Below, piece after piece: positions 41,625 to 49,946 of a stretch of DNA of 64,000 bases. Origin of the DNA: Clostridiales bacterium (lineage in GTDB: Bacteria > Bacillota > Clostridia > Oscillospirales > Butyricicoccaceae); the NCBI GenBank assembly GCA_019421385.1, contig JAHZFK010000001.1:62001-126000 (forward strand). Direction: 5' to 3'. The stretch's first letter is position 1. Each line of letters begins with the position of its first letter. The notes beneath the pieces are model-generated. The model was given only the letters and a program-made list of their open reading frames with translations. It made no database searches and was not told the origin of the DNA. Position numbers and translations under genes: made by a program.

Positions 41625-42916
41625 TGCGCCGCCCCCTTCATAAAGTATACCGTGTCGAGTGCGGTCGCCTGCGCCGCAGCAACAATGCGCGCGCGGTCAA
41701 CCGCCTGTACCTGTGCAATGCGCTCCTCTGCCGACACCATCGTACCGGCGGCGGCCTGTCCGAGCCAATAGCGTTCGAGCGTCAGCGGATCGTCCAGCAT
41801 CGCGCCCCAGTTGGTGGTCAGCGTGCGGCGTGCGCCGTCGATCTCCGCGTCCGTGATGTCCCCTTCGCGGCAAGCGTCCAGCTGGCGCAGGATCTCATCC
41901 CGCGCGACTGTAAACTTATTGTTTTCGATGCCGGAGTTCACCATCATAATGCCCTTGGGCGCGATAAACTGCGCGCTTGCATAATAGCAGAGCGACTGCT
42001 TTTCGCGCACGTTCAAAAACAGCTTGGAACTGGTCGAGCCGCCGTACAGCGTCTGGAACATCCAATACGCCGCCGCGTCCCCGCCGGTCAGGCTCGCCCC
42101 GCCCGTGCGGAAGCCGATCGAAAGTTTGCCCTGTGTGACCGCTTCCTCCTCGACGATCTCACGCGCCGCCCCTGCGGGCTGCGCCAGCACACGGGTCGCG
42201 GACAGCACGCCCGCACCGGTGCGTTCCTGCGCCAGCGGCGTTTCCGCGAACAGCCGTCCAACCGTTTCGGGCGCAAGCGGCCCGCAGTAGAACAGCTCGA
42301 GCTGTGCTTCCTCCAGCGCGCGGCAGTAAGCTGCATACAGCTTTCGCTCGGTGATTTTCTCCGCCTGCTCTTTGGTGCCGTACACCGGCTGGCCATATGG
42401 CTCGTCCGCACACATCAGCTGCGTCAAGCGCATCGGCGCCCACGAGCGCGGGTCGTTTTTCAGCGCCGCAATGCGGTCAATCAGGTTTTCGCGCTCGCCC
42501 GCTGTGTAATCCGGGCAGAATACGCCCTCCTGCGTGTACGGGTCGCACAGCAGTTCAGCCAACAGACGAATCACGCCCGCGGTCAGGCCATTCGCGCCCG
42601 GCGCGCAGCTTTCGTCAATGCAGTCGGACAAAAAGCCCACTGCCAAATGCTCCCCTTCTTTACGCACAACCGCTTCGATGCGCGCGCCGTACAGCTCGTC
42701 CAGCTCTGCGCCGATCGCGCGCAGATCGGGCAAACGCTTAGTCCCGCGCCGCAGCACATGCGGCAGACAGGCGCGCAGCGCCGCATCCGGCCCGCCCAGC
42801 GGCAGCAGCAGCACCGCCCGCAAAACCGCACGCTTGAATTTCGGCGTGGTCACGCAGGTGAGGTTCACCCCCGCGGCCAGCTTTTTCCGCGTCACTTGTT
42901 GCATGTTTTCCCTCAT
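41621..42916 (-). CDS. yfmF: M16-family peptidase-like protein, YfmF type (zinc motif absent)
   Basis: 431 residues with the M16 two-domain fold. The HxxEH region is degenerate: the helix that should carry it reads LPHVLRRGTKRLPD. Such members pair with an active partner, here YfmH directly downstream. Conserved RKEGEHLAVGFLSD and GGSTSSKLFLNVREKQSLCYY mark the family. Confidence 0.88.
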   Translation of the reverse strand: MRENMQQVTRKKLAAGVNLTCVTTPKFKRAVLRAVLLLPLGGPDAALRACLPHVLRRGTKRLPDLRAIGAELDELYGARIEAVVRKEGEHLAVGFLSDCIDESCAPGANGLTAGVIRLLAELLCDPYTQEGVFCPDYTAGERENLIDRIAALKNDPRSWAPMRLTQLMCADEPYGQPVYGTKEQAEKITERKLYAAYCRALEEAQLELFYCGPLAPETVGRLFAETPLAQERTGAGVLSATRVLAQPAGAAREIVEEEAVTQGKLSIGFRTGGASLTGGDAAAYWMFQTLYGGSTSSKLFLNVREKQSLCYYASAQFIAPKGIMMVNSGIENNKFTVARDEILRQLDACREGDITDAEIDGARRTLTTNWGAMLDDPLTLERYWLGQAAAGTMVSAEERIAQVQAVDRARIVAAAQATALDTVYFMKGAAQ

Positions 42917-43017
42917 TTCCGGAAAGATTTTTCCATGGACATTATTATAGCATCATTGAGAGTATGACGCAAACGAAGATTATGTGAACAAAATCCGTTT
43001 TCTCCGCTATTTTTCCC

Positions 43018-43046
43018 TTGACACCGCGGCAATTATACGGTAGAAT
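43018..43046 (+). promoter_or_regulatory. Promoter of the ylxM-ffh operon
   Basis: TTGACA (43018-43023), 17-base spacer, TAGAAT (43041-43046), about 55 bases before the ylxM ATG. Confidence 0.8.
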
Positions 43047-43100
43047 AGTCACGTTCGATGTAAAGGCGAAACACTTTACACTATTCAGGGAGGCCCGCCG

Positions 43101-43472
43101 ATGAAAGGCAAACCGCTCGAAATGAGCCTGCTGTTCGACTTTTACGGCGAGACGCTCACGGAAAAACAGCGCGAGCTGTTCGACCTGTATTATAATGAAG
43201 ACCTTTCGCTGGCCGAGATCGCCGAACATGCGGGCATCACCCGTCAGGGGGTGCGCGACAGCATCAAGCGCGCGGAACACGCGCTGCGCGAGATGGAGGA
43301 AAAGCTCGGTCTGGTCGCCCGTTATGGCGGCACCGAACGGTGCGCGGAGGAGCTTACACAGCAGGTCACAGCGCTTTCCGCGCTCAACGCCGACAAACTG
43401 CACAGCCGCGAAGCGGAGGATATCCTCTCCCGCATGACGGTGCTGCTCGAACAGCTCAGGCAGGAGGCTTAA
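43101..43472 (+). CDS. ylxM: YlxM-family helix-turn-helix protein (UPF0122)
   Basis: 123 residues. A sigma-70-region-4-like HTH is seen in LTEKQRELFDLYYNEDLSLAEIAEHAGITRQGVRDSIKRAE. It is nearly always encoded just before ffh, here with 1 base between, and in streptococci it modulates the signal recognition particle. GGGAGG precedes the ATG. Confidence 0.95.
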   Translation: MKGKPLEMSLLFDFYGETLTEKQRELFDLYYNEDLSLAEIAEHAGITRQGVRDSIKRAEHALREMEEKLGLVARYGGTERCAEELTQQVTALSALNADKLHSREAEDILSRMTVLLEQLRQEA

Positions 43473-43473
43473 T

Positions 43474-44835
43474 ATGGCATTTGAAGGCCTTACCGAAAAA
43501 ATTTCATCCGCATTCAAGCACCTGCGCAGCAAAGGACGGCTGACCGAGGCCGATATCAAGGAGGCAATGCGTGAGATCCGCATGGCGCTCCTCGAAGCTG
43601 ACGTCAACTTCAAGGTTGCCAAGGACTTCATCAAGGCGGTCACTGAAAAGGCGACCGACGCGGAGATCCTCGAAAGCCTGTCCCCGACCCAGCAGGTCAT
43701 CAAAATTGTAAACGAAGAGCTGATTGCGCTGCTTGGCGGCCAGACCACCCGTCTGACCATCTCGCCCAACCCGCCCACCATCGTCATGATGGCAGGCTTG
43801 CAGGGCGCGGGCAAGACCACCAACTGCGCTAAGCTTGCCGCGCTCCTGCGCAAGCAGCAGCAGCGGCGTCCGCTGCTCGTCGCGTGTGACGTATACCGTC
43901 CCGCGGCAATCGACCAGTTAAAGGTCGTTGGTCGTCAACTGGACATTCCGGTGTTCGACGAGGGGCAGGGCGATCCGGTCGAGATCGCAAAGCACGGCGT
44001 GGACTACGCCCGCAAAAACGGCTTCGATTTGGTGTTCCTTGACACCGCAGGCCGTCTGCACATCGACGAAAAGCTGATGGACGAGCTGAAAACCATCAAG
44101 GCGGAAGTCAAACCCACTGAGATCATTCTGGTCGTTGACGCAATGACCGGTCAGGACGCGGTCACTGTCGCGCAGACCTTTAATGAGGCACTCGGCATCG
44201 ACGGCGTACTGATGAGTAAGATGGACGGCGACGCCCGCGGCGGCGCAGCCCTCTCGGTCAAGGCGGTCACCGGCAAGCCGATCAAGTTCATCGGCACGGG
44301 CGAAAAGCTCGACAACATCGAGCCGTTCCATCCCGACCGTATGGCAAGCCGCATCCTCGGCATGGGCGACGTGCTGACCCTGATCGAAAAGGCGCAGGAG
44401 TCTTTCGACCAGAAGCAGGCCGCTGAAACCGCAAAGAAGATGATGGCCGGCAAGCTGACGCTGACCGACTTTTATCAGCAGATCCAACAGATGAAGAACA
44501 TGGGTTCGATGGAAGAAATGCTCGGCATGTTGCCGGGTGTGGACGCAAAAGCCCTCGCCGGTGCAAAAATCGACGAAAAGCAGATGGCGCACACCGAAGC
44601 CATCATCCAATCCATGACACCCAAGGAGCGGGATAACCCCTCCATCATCAATTTCTCGCGCAAAAAGCGCATCGCGGCGGGCTGCGGCCTGTCGATCGAG
44701 CAGGTCAACAAGCTGCTCAAGCAGTTTGAGGCCATGCAGAAGATGACCAAGCAGCTTTCCGGCCTTGCCCGCGGCGGCAAAGGCAAAAAGCGCCGCGGTT
44801 TTCCCGGTCTTGGCGGCCTGAAACTGCCGTTCTGA
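43474..44835 (+). CDS. ffh: Signal recognition particle protein Ffh
   Basis: 453 residues. N-domain, then the SRP GTPase G-domain (GLQGAGKTTNCAKLA, DVYRPAAIDQL, DTAGRLHIDE, TKMDGDARGGAALS in the form SKMDGDARGG), and the Met-rich M-domain ending GKGKKRRGFPGLGG. It binds 4.5S RNA and signal sequences of nascent membrane proteins and docks with FtsY. Confidence 0.98.
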   Translation: MAFEGLTEKISSAFKHLRSKGRLTEADIKEAMREIRMALLEADVNFKVAKDFIKAVTEKATDAEILESLSPTQQVIKIVNEELIALLGGQTTRLTISPNPPTIVMMAGLQGAGKTTNCAKLAALLRKQQQRRPLLVACDVYRPAAIDQLKVVGRQLDIPVFDEGQGDPVEIAKHGVDYARKNGFDLVFLDTAGRLHIDEKLMDELKTIKAEVKPTEIILVVDAMTGQDAVTVAQTFNEALGIDGVLMSKMDGDARGGAALSVKAVTGKPIKFIGTGEKLDNIEPFHPDRMASRILGMGDVLTLIEKAQESFDQKQAAETAKKMMAGKLTLTDFYQQIQQMKNMGSMEEMLGMLPGVDAKALAGAKIDEKQMAHTEAIIQSMTPKERDNPSIINFSRKKRIAAGCGLSIEQVNKLLKQFEAMQKMTKQLSGLARGGKGKKRRGFPGLGGLKLPF

Positions 44836-44847
44836 CCCCTAAATGGT

Positions 44848-44865
44848 TTGTAAAGAAATTTACAA
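44848..44865 (+). promoter_or_regulatory. Inverted repeat upstream of rpsP
   Basis: TTGTAAA-GAAA-TTTACAA can form a 7-base stem with a GAAA loop 36 bases before the rpsP ATG. It could be a short leader structure or a regulator site. Confidence 0.35.
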
Positions 44866-44901
44866 TAGATCAATTTCTATTTCAGAGGAGGTGAATCATC
44901 C

Positions 44902-45144
44902 ATGGTAAAGATCAGACTGCGCCGTCTGGGCGCGAAGAAGGCTCCGTTCTACCGCATCGTTGTCGCTGACTCCCGTTACCCGCGTGACGGCCGCTTCATC
45001 GAAGAGATCGGCACCTACAACCCGCTGACCGACCCGGCTACCGTCAATGTTGACGCTGACCGCGCTCAGGAGTGGATCAAGAAGGGCGCTCAGCCGACCG
45101 ATACGGTCCGCGGCATCCTGAAGAAGGCCGGTGTGCTGAATTGA
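44902..45144 (+). CDS. rpsP: Ribosomal protein bS16
   Basis: 80 residues: VKIRLRRLGAKKAPFYRIVVADSR opens the protein (motif RLGAKKAPFYRI), followed by IGTYNPLTDP. It is a 30S assembly protein. GAGGAGG precedes the ATG. Standard place between ffh and khpA-rimM-trmD. Confidence 0.98.
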   Translation: MVKIRLRRLGAKKAPFYRIVVADSRYPRDGRFIEEIGTYNPLTDPATVNVDADRAQEWIKKGAQPTDTVRGILKKAGVLN

Positions 45145-45158
45145 GTGAGGCTAACGAA

Positions 45159-45389
45159 ATGAAAGAGTTATTGACCTATATTGTCAAAAATCTGGTTTCC
45201 GAGCCGGATGCGATTGCCATCACCGAGGAGATCGACGGCGATAATGTCACCTTTTCCCTGCGCGTAGCGCCTGGGGACATGGGCCGCGTCATCGGTCGTC
45301 ACGGCCGCATCGCAAAGGAAATCCGCACACTCATGAAAGCGGCAGGCAATCGCGAAAACAAGCGTGTTACAGTCGATATCCTCGACTGA
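45159..45389 (+). CDS. khpA: KH-domain RNA-binding protein KhpA
   Basis: 76 residues from the ATG at 45159 (GTGAGG 8 bases upstream). A single KH domain with the GxxG-type loop VIGRHGRIAKEIRTLM. In Gram-positives KhpA pairs with KhpB to bind many RNAs and affects cell division. It lies 14 bases after rpsP, the usual neighbour. Confidence 0.95.
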   Translation: MKELLTYIVKNLVSEPDAIAITEEIDGDNVTFSLRVAPGDMGRVIGRHGRIAKEIRTLMKAAGNRENKRVTVDILD

Positions 45390-45429
45390 GTCGACGGGAA
45401 CCCGGTTTCCGGCGAAGAACGCCGTATAA

Positions 45430-45456
45430 AAATCGCCGCAGCGCGGCGATTTTTTG
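45430..45456 (+). terminator. Terminator between khpA and rimM
   Basis: 11-base stem AAAATCGCCGC / GCGGCGATTTT, 3-base loop, six T. RimM-trmD may then rely on read-through or a further promoter. Confidence 0.8.
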
Positions 45457-45505
45457 TTATCTGCGCGCAGTTGCGCGCCATCCCCCTAGAGACGGAGGAG
45501 CCAAT

Positions 45506-46012
45506 ATGCCAAAACAATTTTTAGAGGCCGGCAAGATCGTCGGCACGCACGGCGTGCGCGGCGACCTGAAGGTGCAGAGCTGGTGCGACAGCCCCGAAGT
45601 GCTGTGCGACTTCGACACGCTGTATCTGGATGAACAAACGCCCGTGACGGTCGAAAAGGCGCAGGTGCACAAAAACGTGGTGCTGATGCACCTGAAAGGC
45701 GTGGACACGGTCGAAGCGGCAGAAACACTGCGCGGCCGCGTGCTGCATCTTGACCGCGACGACGTAGACCTGCCCGAAGATCTGGTGTTCATTCAGGACA
45801 TTCTGGGCTTTACCGTGCACGACCGCCGCACAAACAGCGACGTCGGCAAGCTGCGCGACGTGCTGACCACCAATCCGGCGCACGATATGTATGAGATCAA
45901 GACCACAGAGGGCCGTCTGGTCTATGTACCGGCTGCCAAGCCCTTTTTGCAGGAGATCGACATGCAGGCAGGCATCATCTATATCGAAAGCATCGAGGGC
46001 TTGCTAGAATGA
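45506..46012 (+). CDS. rimM: Ribosome maturation factor RimM
   Basis: 168 residues. The RimM N-domain opens EAGKIVGTHGVRGDLKV and the C-terminal PRC-barrel domain contains VPAAKPFLQEIDMQ. It assists 16S rRNA 3'-domain folding around uS19. GGAGGAG precedes the ATG; the end overlaps trmD by 4 bases. Confidence 0.96.
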   Translation: MPKQFLEAGKIVGTHGVRGDLKVQSWCDSPEVLCDFDTLYLDEQTPVTVEKAQVHKNVVLMHLKGVDTVEAAETLRGRVLHLDRDDVDLPEDLVFIQDILGFTVHDRRTNSDVGKLRDVLTTNPAHDMYEIKTTEGRLVYVPAAKPFLQEIDMQAGIIYIESIEGLLE

Positions 46013-46743
46013 AGATCGACATTATGACGCTGTTTCCCGAGATGATCGACGCGGTCATGCGGGAAAGTATCATCGGCCGCGCACAGGAAAAGGGATTGGT
46101 CGAGGTCCGCGCGGCCAACATCCGCGACTATGCGCTCGACAAGCACCACAAGGCGGATGACGCGCCCTACGGCGGCGGACGCGGACAGGTGATGCTGGCC
46201 GAGCCGCTCTATCTGTGCCACGAAGCGCTGTGCGCGGGCGAGCATGTGCACACGGTGTTCCTTTCCGCGCAGGGACGGCCGTTTGACCAAGCCAAAGCGC
46301 GCGAACTGCTTGCACGGGAGCACATCATTCTGGTTTGCGGGCATTACGAGGGCATCGACCAGCGGTTCATCGACGCTTGTGTCGATGAGGAAATCTCGAT
46401 CGGTGACTTTGTGCTGACCGGCGGCGAAATCCCCGCTATGGCGGTTGCCGATGCCGTATGCCGCATGGTGCCGGGCGTGCTGCCCGACGAAGAAGCGTTC
46501 ACCGCCGAAAGCCACTGGGACGGACTGCTCGAGCACCCACAGTACACCCGTCCGGAGAACTGGCGCGGCCGCGCGGTGCCTGAGGTGCTGCTCTCCGGCC
46601 ATCATGCCAACATCGAAGCGTGGCGGCGGGAAATGAGCCTGCGCCGCACCAAAGCGGATCGTCCCGACCTATATGCGCAGTTCACCCCGCGCGACAAACA
46701 GGACAAGAAAATCCTCGACAAAATTGAAAAGCCGGACGGCTGA
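46009..46743 (+). CDS. trmD: tRNA (guanine(37)-N1)-methyltransferase
   Basis: 244 residues. The knotted SAM-binding motif is present: LVCGHYEGIDQRF and EISIGDFVLTGGE, with the N-terminal DIMTLFPEM. It makes m1G37 in tRNAs to prevent frameshifts. The stop codon lies in the loop of the following terminator. Confidence 0.98.
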   Translation: MKIDIMTLFPEMIDAVMRESIIGRAQEKGLVEVRAANIRDYALDKHHKADDAPYGGGRGQVMLAEPLYLCHEALCAGEHVHTVFLSAQGRPFDQAKARELLAREHIILVCGHYEGIDQRFIDACVDEEISIGDFVLTGGEIPAMAVADAVCRMVPGVLPDEEAFTAESHWDGLLEHPQYTRPENWRGRAVPEVLLSGHHANIEAWRREMSLRRTKADRPDLYAQFTPRDKQDKKILDKIEKPDG

Positions 46744-46758
46744 ACCGTCCGGCTTTTT
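46727..46758. terminator. Terminator overlapping the trmD stop codon
   Basis: 13-base perfect stem AAAAGCCGGACGG / CCGTCCGGCTTTT, loop CTGAA containing the stop TGA, T-tail. The convergent sugar kinase gene ends just beyond. Confidence 0.9.
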
Positions 46759-46763
46759 ACTTT

Positions 46764-47705
46764 TTACAGTATGTAGACCTGCGTGGTTTCGTACACCTCG
46801 TAGACCTTTTTGAGGGTCGCCATCTCGGTACCTGCCAGACGACAGCTTGCGCGCGCGGTCGAAACCGCCAGACGCGCCATTTCGTCAAACTTGAGCTTGT
46901 TGTGCATCGCGTTGGCAATCGCACCGACCATCGCATCGCCCGTGCCGACCGAGCCTTCGTCGTAAATCTTGGGGTTGGTGTTAACGTACAGCGCTTCGCG
47001 CTCGTCCTTGGATACCAGCACCGCGCCCTCCTGACTCATCGAAACGCAAACGGCGCGCGCGCCCATGTCCAGCATCTTGCGCGCGGACACCACAACCACC
47101 TCAGGATCAGCGGAGGGCTTGTCGCCCACGGCCTCCGCCAATTCAAAAATGTTGGGCTTGACGAAATCCGGCTCGCATTGCAACGCCTCCAGCAGCAGCT
47201 CGCCCTGCGCATCGATAATCAACTTGCAGCCGCGCTTTTTGATCAGCTTGCACAGCTTGCGGTAGTTCTTGAGCGGAAATTCCGGCGGGGTCGAGCCTGC
47301 AAGAACGAAAATATTGCCCTCATGCAGGTACATTTCCATGCGGTCGAGCAGACGCAGGAAGTCTGCGTCCTCGATTTTGCTGCCCGGTTCGTTGACCTCA
47401 GTGTGCCCGCCCTGCGCATCGATGATCTGCGTATTGACGCGCATCTGGCCCGAAATATCGACAAAATCATGGTGAATATCCGCGGAAGTTAACATATCCT
47501 TGAGGATACGGCCGTTCGTACCGCCGCAAAAGCCCAGCGCAACACTGTTGCCGCCGAGAGCCTTGATCGCACGGGATACATTGATGCCCTTGCCGCCGGG
47601 TTCCAGATGGCTGGATACTGCACGATTGAGCTTGCCGACCACCAGCGGATGCTCGATGCGCTGGGTACGGTCGAGCGCAGCGTTGAGCGTTATCGTGATA
47701 ATCAT
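46764..47705 (-). CDS. PfkB-family hexose/phosphosugar kinase (1-phosphofructokinase type)
   Basis: 313 residues. PfkB signatures: GGKGINVSRAIKALGG near residue 37 and the catalytic GSVGTGDAMVGA near 255. The start MIITITLNAALDRT resembles the TLNPALDRT of 1-phosphofructokinase/tagatose-6-phosphate kinases. It probably phosphorylates a sugar phosphate; no PTS or sugar operon is adjacent to name it. It has its own promoter. Confidence 0.88.
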   Translation of the reverse strand: MIITITLNAALDRTQRIEHPLVVGKLNRAVSSHLEPGGKGINVSRAIKALGGNSVALGFCGGTNGRILKDMLTSADIHHDFVDISGQMRVNTQIIDAQGGHTEVNEPGSKIEDADFLRLLDRMEMYLHEGNIFVLAGSTPPEFPLKNYRKLCKLIKKRGCKLIIDAQGELLLEALQCEPDFVKPNIFELAEAVGDKPSADPEVVVVSARKMLDMGARAVCVSMSQEGAVLVSKDEREALYVNTNPKIYDEGSVGTGDAMVGAIANAMHNKLKFDEMARLAVSTARASCRLAGTEMATLKKVYEVYETTQVYIL

Positions 47706-47744
47706 GGGGCGCCCCTCCTGTTGTGTATTTTTCTCTTGCTTTTT

Positions 47745-47773
47745 ATTTTACCGAATCGCGCGCGTAATGTAAA
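47745..47773 (-). promoter_or_regulatory. Promoter of the PfkB-family kinase gene
   Basis: On the minus strand TTTACA (47773-47768), 17-base spacer, TAAAAT (47750-47745). Confidence 0.65.
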
Positions 47774-47817
47774 TGCTTTTTGTAAAGATTCATGCAAAAG
47801 GTCTTGTATGCACCGTC

Positions 47818-48609
47818 TTAAAATCCCATCAAAACCAATTCCTGTACCAGCTGTATATAGAACTGCCGCACATCAAAGCCATCGTCATCCTTGCCCTGTG
47901 CATCGACCATCTGCTGATGGCTCACGCCCTCAAGCGTGCCGCGGTAGCGGCCCCAACGCGCCGACTGCGGCGTAACCAATCCATCACTGTCACCATGCGC
48001 GGGGTAAAACAGGCCATGCGTCATCCGCATTGCGGCATCCGTGTTGTTTTTGCCCAGCCGCGCACCCCAGCTTTGATAATAAACGCAGTTCGCGTCCGGA
48101 TGGGTGCGGTTAAATTCCTCCAAGTAAGCGGGCGTAAGCTGCTCGCCTGCGCGCAGCGCATCGGGATTTCGGTCTCCGCCACGCCGCCACCATGCATCGT
48201 TGCCGCGCGCCCAGACCGCGACGCCCGGCCGCGCATACAGCAGCAGTTCAGCCACACGCGAGCCACGGTTGGGAGTAGAGAGCATCGTCAGCGACGCGAC
48301 ATATTTGCCGTAGCCCATCGCGGAAATCAGATGGCGCGCCTCCAATCCACCCTTAGAGTGCGCAATGATGTTAACACGTCCGCACCCGTACAGCCGCAAC
48401 ATTTTGCGCACCGCTTCGGCAAGCTGTCCCGCACCGGTTTCGATGCTGCCCCATGCGTCCTGACCGCCGAAGCAGACCTCCGCGCCCCGTGCGCGCAGCG
48501 CCTCCGGCACACGACCCCACGGCACATACAGCCCGCCGTGCTCGGTGACACCCAAGCCATGTGCCAACAGGATGGGATAGCGGTTTTTGCAATCCTGTTT
48601 CCGAATCAT
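47818..48609 (-). CDS. Alpha/beta-hydrolase lipase-like protein
   Basis: 263 residues from the ATG at 48609 overlapping the rlmH stop (ATGA). Opening RYPILLAHGLG is the oxyanion strand of triacylglycerol lipases. The nucleophile motif is AHSKGG (a GxSxG variant with Ala/Lys), followed by STPNRGSRVAELLL. A late HGDSDGLVTPQSA supplies the acid, and VSHQQMVD the histidine. No signal peptide is visible, so it is probably cytoplasmic. Substrate unknown. Confidence 0.82.
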   Translation of the reverse strand: MIRKQDCKNRYPILLAHGLGVTEHGGLYVPWGRVPEALRARGAEVCFGGQDAWGSIETGAGQLAEAVRKMLRLYGCGRVNIIAHSKGGLEARHLISAMGYGKYVASLTMLSTPNRGSRVAELLLYARPGVAVWARGNDAWWRRGGDRNPDALRAGEQLTPAYLEEFNRTHPDANCVYYQSWGARLGKNNTDAAMRMTHGLFYPAHGDSDGLVTPQSARWGRYRGTLEGVSHQQMVDAQGKDDDGFDVRQFYIQLVQELVLMGF

Positions 48610-49088
48610 TTGTGGTATTTCCCGCCCGCGGCAATATTCAGCGCACGGTACAACTGCTCGAGCACCATCACGCGCGCCAGATGATGCGGAAACGTCATCG
48701 GCGACATCGACAAGCGCAGCGCAGCCCGCGCCTTGATCCGGTCGGACAGGCCGCACGATCCGCCGATCACCAGACACAGCCGGCTTGTACCGCCCACCGT
48801 CAGGCGGCCGAGATAGTCCGCCAGCTGCTCAGAGGACATGGGCTTGCCCTCCACACACAGCGCGATCACCGCCGCGCCCTGCGGAATTTTGCCCTCGATG
48901 AGCGCCGCTTCCTTGTCCAGCGCCTGCGTGATCTCCCCCGCCGAGGGCGTCTGCGGCAAGCGCTGCTCGGGCAGTTCCACGATCTCTAATTTACAATATG
49001 CGCCAAGGCGCTTCTCATATTCGCGCACGGCATCCGCCCAGAACTTTTCTCCGAGCTTGCCGACGCAGATCAGCCGGACAGCGAGCAT
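48606..49088 (-). CDS. rlmH: 23S rRNA (pseudouridine(1915)-N3)-methyltransferase RlmH
   Basis: 160 residues from the ATG at 49088 (GGGGAGG upstream). SPOUT-family motifs: LICVGKLGEKFW at the start, LCVEGKPMSSEQLA, FVIGGS-type CLVIGGSCGLSDRI, and the C-terminal MTFPHHLARVMVLEQLYRA. It methylates pseudouridine 1915 of 23S rRNA. Location near the wal genes is as in staphylococci and bacilli. Confidence 0.97.
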   Translation of the reverse strand: MLAVRLICVGKLGEKFWADAVREYEKRLGAYCKLEIVELPEQRLPQTPSAGEITQALDKEAALIEGKIPQGAAVIALCVEGKPMSSEQLADYLGRLTVGGTSRLCLVIGGSCGLSDRIKARAALRLSMSPMTFPHHLARVMVLEQLYRALNIAAGGKYHK

Positions 49089-49879
49089 AGCGCTTCCTCC
49101 CCAAACAGCACCGGTGCGTCCATGCCCTCGCGCGGCGCAACCTGTACCGCGCAATCCGGCAAGCCGTGCAGCGCGCTGACCGTCTGCTGCAAAGCAAGCT
49201 CCGGCATGTTGTTCTTTTCGCTCAGATGCGCCAATACCAGATTGCGCGTGCCGTGGCGCACCAGATCGGCCGCAAACACCGCGCAGTCCGGGTTTGACAG
49301 ATGCCCCGCCGGGCCTGCCACGCGCATTTTGAGCGGATACGGATACGGCCCTGCCTGTAACATGTGCGGGTCGTGATTGCTCTCCAGCACGACCGTCTCG
49401 CAGCCGCGCAGCAGATCGGCCGCCTCGCGCGGCACAAAGCCCAGATCGGTGGCAAAGCCAAACCGGTGGCTGCCGTGTTCCAGTATGTAACCGACGCTTT
49501 CCGCCGCGTCGTGCGGTGTGGCAAAGGTCGTGATATCCACGTTTCGCACCCAGAAGGCTTCTCCGCTGTCAAACTCATTCAGTCGGTCGGCACAGGACGG
49601 CTCCTTTGCCGCGAGTGCTTCCGCTGTGCCGCGCGAAGCGAACACAGGCGCTTTCGCCTTTTTCAGAAACATCGGCAGACCCTTAACATGGTCGGTGTGC
49701 TCATGCGTGAGCAGTACGGCGGAAATATCCGCAAGCCCAAGGCCCAGCCCGGCCAGCGCTGTTGTGATCTTGCGCAGGGAGACGCCCAGATCAATCAGGA
49801 TCGCCGTCCCATCCGCCATATACAGGCCGCAGTTGCCCGTCGACCCGCTCGCAATGCTGTAATAATACCGCTCTGCCAA
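49070..49879 (-). CDS. walJ: WalJ/YycJ-type metallo-beta-lactamase-fold hydrolase
   Basis: 269 residues from a TTG at 49879 with AAAGGAG 8 bases upstream. It opens SIASGSTGNCGLYMADG and has the zinc motif THEHTDHVKGL, plus ESNHDPHML and HLSEKNNMP. This is the YycJ subgroup encoded in wal operons; a nuclease role has been proposed. It follows murA after 67 bases with a hairpin between, and overlaps rlmH by 19 bases. Confidence 0.93.
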   Translation of the reverse strand: MAERYYYSIASGSTGNCGLYMADGTAILIDLGVSLRKITTALAGLGLGLADISAVLLTHEHTDHVKGLPMFLKKAKAPVFASRGTAEALAAKEPSCADRLNEFDSGEAFWVRNVDITTFATPHDAAESVGYILEHGSHRFGFATDLGFVPREAADLLRGCETVVLESNHDPHMLQAGPYPYPLKMRVAGPAGHLSNPDCAVFAADLVRHGTRNLVLAHLSEKNNMPELALQQTVSALHGLPDCAVQVAPREGMDAPVLFGEEALCSLSG

Positions 49880-49905
49880 TGCTGAAACTCCTTTGCTTTT
49901 CAAAA

Positions 49906-49931
49906 CAGCGGAGAGGTTGCCCCCTCCGCTG
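49906..49931 (-). terminator. Hairpin between murA and walJ
   Basis: 8-base stem CAGCGGAG / CTCCGCTG, 10-base loop that can pair further, then TTTTG on the minus strand. Probably a partial terminator. Confidence 0.6.
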
Positions 49932-49946
49932 TATCTGTTCCTTTGT

